DNA of 64,000 nt, taken from assembly GCA_022842785.1 (NCBI GenBank), contig JALHOW010000001.1, positions 372,001-436,000 of the forward strand, in the 5' to 3' direction. The notes beneath the pieces were generated by a model. That model did not search any database, was not told where the DNA came from, and was given only the letters and a program-made list of their open reading frames with translations. A program made the position numbers and the translations under genes. Within the stretch, counting starts at the first letter, position 1. Each line of letters opens with the position of its first letter. This document shows, in pieces, positions 58,998-64,000 of this stretch. The DNA is from Hyphomicrobiaceae bacterium (GTDB lineage: Bacteria; Pseudomonadota; Alphaproteobacteria; Rhizobiales; Hyphomicrobiaceae).

Positions 58998-61640
58998 TTA
59001 CTCGAGCATTTTGGAGACGATCTCATGTACATCATTCGAAAGATCCGGCGTAGATGCAATCTTCTCCAGGGCGCGCAACGCGAGGCGTTTTCTGCCACTT
59101 TCGAGGTTCCGCCAGCTTCGGAAAGCACCGAGCATCCGCGCGGCTACCTGCGGGTTGATCTTGTCAAGTTCAACAACGCGATCGGCAACGAAAGCATAGC
59201 CGAGACCATCTGGTCGATTGAACTGCAGCGGGTTGCCGCCCGCGAACGTGCCGATGAGCGCGTAGACATTGTTCGGCGTGCGCATGGAGAAGAGCGGATG
59301 CGCCGTGAGCTGCTTCACCGTGCGCAGTGTCGACGCGAGCGGGGAAGCTGCCTGCAGACCGAACCAGCTTGCAATGACGAGATGGTCGTCCTTCCAGCGC
59401 GCGAAGAAACGATCGAACGCTTTGGTGCGCTCGGGCACGCTCAAGGTCGCGAGGATGGCGAGCGCGCCGATCTCGTCGGTTGCATTGCGCGCGTCGTTGA
59501 AGTGGCGCGTGACGCGCGCGATGTCGGCAGGCTGGCCGCGCGCGGCCAGCAGGCTGAGCGCACCGAGACGGAGTGCGCGAATGCCGGCACTCTGGGCATC
59601 AGGTGAATAGCGCCGCCCGCCGTCGTTCCCCTCATAGATCTCGACGAGGCGGTCGCCAAGCTCGGTGCCGATCGCCTTGCGCAGCCAGCGCCGCGCGCGA
59701 TGTACGAGTGCCGGGTCGACATCGCGTGCGATCACGCGGGCAATATCGCTCTCACTCGGCACGGCGAGCACTTGCGCGACATAAGCGGGTTCGAGGCTCT
59801 CATCGGCGAGCACGGCCGCGAGAGCGCCGCAGTAGGTGCTCGGGCGCGTCGGTCGCTCGCCCTTGCGCAAGGTTTTGACGGCGCCGAGGAGCAGACGCAT
59901 GGCATAGTCCTGCGTCGCCTGCCAGCGATTGAAGCCGTCCGTATCGTGCGTCATCAGGAATTCGAGCTGGCGCTCGTTGTGGCTGACGGTGAGATTCATG
60001 GGCGCGGAGAAGTCGCGCAGCAGCGACGCTGTCGGCCTCGATGGAATGTCCTTGAAAGTCCAACGCTCGGTTCGCTTGCTCATTTCGAGCACGCCGTCCG
60101 GCACGTCGCGGCCATTGGCGAGCTTGAGCGGCAGCTCATTGCCGTTAGCGCCAAGTAGACCGATCTTCAGCGGAAGCAGAACTGGCTTCTTCTTCGCCAC
60201 GCCGGGCGAGGGGGTGTGCACCTGCTCAACTTCCAGTGTCGCGGTCTTGGTGCGCGCATCGTATTTGAGGCTGGCGACCAGCTCCGGCGTGCCCGGCTGA
60301 TTGTACCAGTTCATGAACTGGTCGAGATCGCGCCCGCTCACATCGGCGAAGCACTGCAGGAACTGCTCGACGGTCGCCGCCTCGCCGTCGTGACGCTCGA
60401 AGTAGAGGTCCATGCCCTCGCGGAACTTCTCTTGGCCTAGCAGTGTCGCGATCATGCGGCAGAGTTCGGCGCCCTTCTCGTAAACGGTCGCCGTATAGAA
60501 GTTGTTGATCTCGATGTAGCTCGCCGGGCGCACGGGATGAGCGAGCGGTCCCGCATCTTCGGGGAACTGGCGCGCCTTGAGCTGACGTACATCTTGAATG
60601 CGCTGCACGGTGCGCGAGCGCGTGTCGGCGGAGAACTCCTGGTCGCGATAGACGGTCAGGCCTTCCTTCAAGCAGAGCTGGAACCAGTCGCGGCAGGTGA
60701 TCCGGTTGCCCGTCCAGTTGTGGAAGTATTCGTGCGCGATGACGCGCTCGATATCGGCATAGGCGCCGTCGGTTGTCGTCTCGGGCTTGGCGAGCACGAG
60801 GCGGTCATTGAAGATGTTGAGGCCCTTGTTCTCCATCGCGCCCATGTTGAAGTCCGACACGGCGACGATGTTGAACACGTCGAGATCGTATTCGAGGCCG
60901 AAGCGCTCCTCGTCCCACGTCATGGAGCGCTTGAGCGCATCCATGGCCCAGGCGCAGCGATCCTCCTTGCCGGGCTCGACGTAAATGCCGAGATCGACCT
61001 TGCGGCCCGACATGGTCTTGAAGGTGTCTTTGTGAACGGCGAGCTTGCCGCCGACGAGCGCGAAGAGATAGGCGGGCTTCGGGTGCGGATCGTGCCATAC
61101 GGCGAAATGGCGCCCGCCCGCGAGCTTGCCCTTCTCGACGAGATTGCCATTCGAGAGCAGCACGGGGACATCGCGATCGGCTTCGATGCGTGTCGTATAG
61201 GTGGCGAGCACGTCCGGCCGGTCGAGATAGTAGGTAATACGGCGAAAGCCCTCGGCCTCGCACTGCGTGCAGTAGATCTGCCGCGAGCGATAGAGACCGC
61301 TCAGTGACGTATTCGCTTCTGGATTGCAGAATGTCTCGACGGCGAGCGTAAAGGGTTTGTTGGGGACGCGCGCGATCGTCAGCGACTGCGGTGTGATTTT
61401 GTACGTCTTGGCATCGAGCGCCTTGCCGTCGAGCGCGATTGAGCCGAGCTCCAGCATCTCGCCGTCGAGCACGAGTGGTCCGCCCGCCTTGCGCGCTGCC
61501 GGATTGGGCCGCAGTCTCAACTCGGCGCTCACACGCGTGCGTGTGGGATGCAGCGCGACGTCGAGGCTCACCGCATCGATCAGATAGGGCGGGGCTGAGT
61601 AGTTCTTGAGCAGGATGGGCTGCGGCTTCTCAGGCTTCAT
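58998..61640 (-). CDS. pepN: Aminopeptidase N (M1 family)
   Basis: An 880-residue zinc aminopeptidase, the normal length for bacterial PepN. The GxMEN motif is FNMGAMENKGLNIFND, the zinc site is VIAHEYFHNWTGNRITCRDWFQLCLKEGL in two pieces (HEYFHNW at about 303, and the third ligand Glu in LKEGLTVY). The C-terminal superhelical domain is complete. The start MKPEKPQPILLKNYSAP is the usual one; longer readings are not protein-like. Housekeeping peptide turnover. Confidence 0.95.
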   Translation of the reverse strand: MKPEKPQPILLKNYSAPPYLIDAVSLDVALHPTRTRVSAELRLRPNPAARKAGGPLVLDGEMLELGSIALDGKALDAKTYKITPQSLTIARVPNKPFTLAVETFCNPEANTSLSGLYRSRQIYCTQCEAEGFRRITYYLDRPDVLATYTTRIEADRDVPVLLSNGNLVEKGKLAGGRHFAVWHDPHPKPAYLFALVGGKLAVHKDTFKTMSGRKVDLGIYVEPGKEDRCAWAMDALKRSMTWDEERFGLEYDLDVFNIVAVSDFNMGAMENKGLNIFNDRLVLAKPETTTDGAYADIERVIAHEYFHNWTGNRITCRDWFQLCLKEGLTVYRDQEFSADTRSRTVQRIQDVRQLKARQFPEDAGPLAHPVRPASYIEINNFYTATVYEKGAELCRMIATLLGQEKFREGMDLYFERHDGEAATVEQFLQCFADVSGRDLDQFMNWYNQPGTPELVASLKYDARTKTATLEVEQVHTPSPGVAKKKPVLLPLKIGLLGANGNELPLKLANGRDVPDGVLEMSKRTERWTFKDIPSRPTASLLRDFSAPMNLTVSHNERQLEFLMTHDTDGFNRWQATQDYAMRLLLGAVKTLRKGERPTRPSTYCGALAAVLADESLEPAYVAQVLAVPSESDIARVIARDVDPALVHRARRWLRKAIGTELGDRLVEIYEGNDGGRRYSPDAQSAGIRALRLGALSLLAARGQPADIARVTRHFNDARNATDEIGALAILATLSVPERTKAFDRFFARWKDDHLVIASWFGLQAASPLASTLRTVKQLTAHPLFSMRTPNNVYALIGTFAGGNPLQFNRPDGLGYAFVADRVVELDKINPQVAARMLGAFRSWRNLESGRKRLALRALEKIASTPDLSNDVHEIVSKMLE

Positions 61641-61818
61641 GTCGATGTCCGTTTCTGTGCACGGGAATGGGTTGGGACTATTTTGCGCCCTTCTCGTGAC
61701 CCGGCCAATCGGATTTCGCGCTCGTGCCGCTTCAGGCGGCCGCGCTAAGGCAATATATTGCGCGCGATCCGCCTCGCGCCTAGAGGTGAGTGCAGAAGAT
61801 CGTACTTGAGGAAACGCC

Positions 61819-62628
61819 ATGACAGAGCGCTATGCCCACTACAAGGCCCTGAAGTTCGCCCGCCCGCGCCCGCGCGTGCTGGAGGTGATCATGTCCAATC
61901 CGGGCAAGCTCAATGCGCTCGATGCGACGGGACATCGAGAAATCGGCGAGGTGTGGCGCGATATCGATCGCGATCCCGAGACATCCGTCGCAGTGTTGCG
62001 CGGCGAGGGCGGTGTGTTCTCGGCGGGTGGCGACCTCTCCATGATCAAGGACATGCACGAGAGCTGGGAAGTGCGTACGCGCATTTGGCGCGAGGCGAGC
62101 GACCTCGTGTACAACGTGATCAATTGCTCGAAGCCTGTGGTGTCCGCCATCGAGGGACCCTGCGTCGGAGCCGGGCTCGCGGCAGCCATGCTGTCGGATG
62201 TGACGGTTGCTGGGCGCAAGGCGCGCATCATCGATGGTCACGTGCGCCTCGGCGTTGCGGCAGGCGATCACGCGGCGATCATCTGGCCGCTGCTCGTCGG
62301 CATGGCCAAGGCGAAGTACTATCTCTTGCTGAACGATCCACTCACAGGCGAGGAAGCCGAGCGCATCGGTCTCGTGTCGCTCGTTGCGGACGATGACAAG
62401 GTGGTTGAGACCGCGCTCGGTGTTGCCGAGCGTCTCGTCGCGATGCCGCCTGGCGCCGTGCGCTGGACCAAGCACGCGCTCAACAATTGGCTGCGCATGG
62501 CTGGGCCGACCTTCGACGCCTCGCTCGCCATGGAGTTTATGGGCTTCTCCGGCCCCGAGGTGAAAGAAGGCATGACCGCGCTCATGGAGAAGCGTCGGCC
62601 GAAGTTTGATCCCAAGGATCCGTTCTAG
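61819..62628 (+). CDS. Enoyl-CoA hydratase/isomerase family protein
   Basis: A 269-residue crotonase. The oxyanion-hole strands are VLRGEGGVFSAGGDLSMIKD and AIEGPCVGAGLAAAMLSDV; the latter lacks one Glu of classical hydratases (GxxxAGGGxE), so isomerase, hydrolase or other action is possible. It ends 6 bases from the convergent SDR gene. GAGGAAA precedes the start. It and the two genes after it form a CoA-thioester group. Confidence 0.88.
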   Translation: MTERYAHYKALKFARPRPRVLEVIMSNPGKLNALDATGHREIGEVWRDIDRDPETSVAVLRGEGGVFSAGGDLSMIKDMHESWEVRTRIWREASDLVYNVINCSKPVVSAIEGPCVGAGLAAAMLSDVTVAGRKARIIDGHVRLGVAAGDHAAIIWPLLVGMAKAKYYLLLNDPLTGEEAERIGLVSLVADDDKVVETALGVAERLVAMPPGAVRWTKHALNNWLRMAGPTFDASLAMEFMGFSGPEVKEGMTALMEKRRPKFDPKDPF

Positions 62629-62634
62629 GCGCGC

Positions 62635-63387
62635 TCAGAACTGATACCGCCTGAGCCCACCATCGACGGGGATCACGGCGCCGGTGATGTAGGAAGCGCG
62701 CGGCGAGACGAGGAAGGCGACGAGGTTCGCAATGTCCTCGGGCTCGCCGTAGCGGCCGACGGGAATCTCGTTGTCGGACTGCCACTGGCGATATTCGGGC
62801 GTGTAGTTGCGGCGGATCTGCTCGCTCATGATGCGGCCGGGCGGAATGCAGTTGACGGTGATGCCCGCTTTGCCGACCTCGCGTGAGAGGCCCTTGGACC
62901 AGGCGTGCATGGCGGCCTTGGCGGCGAACGCGCCGTTCACGCCATCGGGCTCGGATTTGCCCGTGATGTTGACGATGCGGCCCCACTTCTTTGCGATCAT
63001 CTGATCCAGCAGACGGTGTGCGAGCTGGCGCTGGCGCGTGAAATTGAGCGTGATGGCTTCAGTCCATTGCTCCTCGGCGGCGTCCTTGCCGAAATGGCGA
63101 CTGCCACCCGCGTTGTTGATCAGGATGTCGACCGAGCCGAGCGCAGCAAGTGTTTTACTGGCGATCTGCTCGACAGCTTCCGCGGCCATGAAGTCCTGCT
63201 GAATGAGGATGGGTGCCGCGCCACCCGCTGCCGTGATCTCGCTCGCTACTTCCTCGAGAAGATTGAGGCGTCGTGCGACGAGCGCGAGGCGTACACCCTC
63301 TGCCGCGAGCGCCTTCGCGATGCCGCGGCCGATACCCATGCTGGCGCCGGTGACGAGAGCCGTCTTGCCTGCAATGCCGAGATCCAT
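62635..63387 (-). CDS. Short-chain dehydrogenase-like protein with altered active site
   Basis: A 250-residue classical SDR fold. The NAD(P) site TGASMGIGRGIAKAL and the NNAGG loop are intact, and the last part has the usual VDGGLRRYQ. However the active site reads NITGKSEPDGVNGAFAAKAAM: where Ser should be there is Thr-Gly, and four residues before the Lys (157) there is Ala, not Tyr. It may act by another route or have lost activity. It follows the acyl-CoA synthetase gene by 17 bases; GGGAG precedes the start. Confidence 0.85.
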   Translation of the reverse strand: MDLGIAGKTALVTGASMGIGRGIAKALAAEGVRLALVARRLNLLEEVASEITAAGGAAPILIQQDFMAAEAVEQIASKTLAALGSVDILINNAGGSRHFGKDAAEEQWTEAITLNFTRQRQLAHRLLDQMIAKKWGRIVNITGKSEPDGVNGAFAAKAAMHAWSKGLSREVGKAGITVNCIPPGRIMSEQIRRNYTPEYRQWQSDNEIPVGRYGEPEDIANLVAFLVSPRASYITGAVIPVDGGLRRYQF

Positions 63388-63404
63388 GGTGTTTCTCCCG
63401 TCTC

Positions 63405-64000
63405 TTAACTGAGTACGATCAGCGCGTCGGCAGCGACGCAGCCTTCGCCCTTGGGCCGGACGAACACCGGATTGATGTCCATCTCTTTGACGCGGTTTCC
63501 GAGGGCCGCTGCCATGCGCGAGACTTCGACGAGCATCGCCGCGAGTGCTTCCTTGTCGGCCGGCGGACTGCCGCGATAACCGTCGAACAGCTTGGCGCCG
63601 CGCAGCTCCGCGATCATGTCGCGTGCGGTCTCGATGTCGAAGGGCGCGATGCGGAACGTCACGTCTTTCAGCACCTCGGTGAGCACGCCGCCGAGGCCTA
63701 GCGCGACGGTCGGCCCGAAACCCTCATCATTCACGACGCCGATGAGCGCTTCCACGCCCGATGCCATTTCGCTGACGAGTACGCCGTCGATCAGCGCGTC
63801 CGGCTTGTAGTGCTGTGCGCTTGCTATGATCTCGCTCGCGACCCGCGGTAGATCCTCGGCGGCGACTTTGAGTTTGACGCCACCGGCTTCCGTCTTGTGC
63901 GCGATATCGCGCGAGACGATCTTGACGGCGAAGGGCCCCGTCAGGTTCGCCGTGAGACGGGCGAAGTCGCCGTTCGGCGGCACGACGACCTCACGCGTGG
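63405..64000 (-). CDS. ADP-forming acyl-CoA synthetase, ATP-grasp part (cut by window edge)
   Basis: The last 197 residues of an acetate-CoA-ligase-like protein. It has the ATP-grasp opening PFAVKIVSRDIAHKTEAGGVKLKV, GVEALIGVVNDEGFGPTVALGLGGVLTEVLKDV and ends in MDINPVFVRPKGEGCVAADALI. The sequence continues in frame past base 64000 (before it VVVPPNGDFA), so the N-terminus is missing. Full proteins of this type join acyl-CoA formation with the CoA-binding domain. It leads the SDR gene. Confidence 0.9.
   Translation of the reverse strand, partial: TREVVVPPNGDFARLTANLTGPFAVKIVSRDIAHKTEAGGVKLKVAAEDLPRVASEIIASAQHYKPDALIDGVLVSEMASGVEALIGVVNDEGFGPTVALGLGGVLTEVLKDVTFRIAPFDIETARDMIAELRGAKLFDGYRGSPPADKEALAAMLVEVSRMAAALGNRVKEMDINPVFVRPKGEGCVAADALIVLS

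Overview
This 64 kb window is GC-rich, densely coded chromosomal DNA from an alphaproteobacterium, most likely a member of Hyphomicrobiales. The evidence is the Hsp20-DUF1150 pair, a complex-I-NDUFA9-like protein, the run YggT-DUF167-FolD, OpgC, zur overlapping znuC, and the dispersed palindromes with CTCTCCCCGC arms common between genes in this order. I see no tRNA, rRNA, CRISPR array, transposase, integrase or phage gene, and the window looks like core chromosome with accessory catabolic patches.

Layout. 1-9.2 kb: start of trxB (cut by the left edge), a dipeptide-type binding protein, a hydrolase, an MFS carrier, an APH-like kinase and two LysR regulators, each divergent from an enzyme gene with palindromes between. 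9.2-18.8 kb: an acid-metabolism patch with an isocitrate-lyase/PEP-mutase family enzyme, two-subunit aconitase X, a PrpF-family isomerase, an M20 hydrolase, an iron-type alcohol dehydrogenase and a monocarboxylate-type MFS carrier; the hsp20-DUF1150 pair sits inside it. 19.1-24.3 kb: a small sulfur-oxidation locus (soxY, soxZ, a SoxS-like thioredoxin, the flavocytochrome c sulfide dehydrogenase flavoprotein), flanked by three members of a tiny secreted cysteine protein family. 24.4-36.1 kb: aspS, a glycosyltransferase, an orphan Tae4-like amidase with a small membrane protein, an MMPL transporter, OpgC with a degenerate SGNH protein, threonine aldolase, recR and a MATE carrier. 36.2-37.7 kb: zur-znuC. 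37.9-46.9 kb: a second oxidative patch (VOC protein, aldehyde dehydrogenase, two GMC oxidoreductases, type II haloacid dehalogenase, epimerase, GST). 47.5-50.6 kb: housekeeping YggT-DUF167-FolD-GNAT. 51-64 kb: a DUF900 esterase, a TTC38-like TPR protein, a five-EF-hand secreted protein, an orphan CoxS-CoxM pair, a histidine kinase with a degraded ATPase domain, pepN and a CoA-thioester gene group cut by the right edge.

Main points for follow-up: (a) aconitase X, PrpF isomerase and ICL/PEPM lyase together mirror the last three steps of nicotinate fermentation with a different hydro-lyase; (b) the secreted two-cysteine family flanks the sox locus, and a shared 12-base motif lies in both sox promoter regions; (c) a possible short RNA with two C-rich loops lies on the minus strand near 40.5 kb; (d) several proteins appear to have lost their catalytic residues (SGNH protein, SDR, kinase ATPase domain); (e) several systems appear as fragments without their usual partners (CoxS-CoxM, Zur-ZnuC, SoxYZ-FccB, RecR). 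Functions are from reading residues and motifs; no database search was possible.
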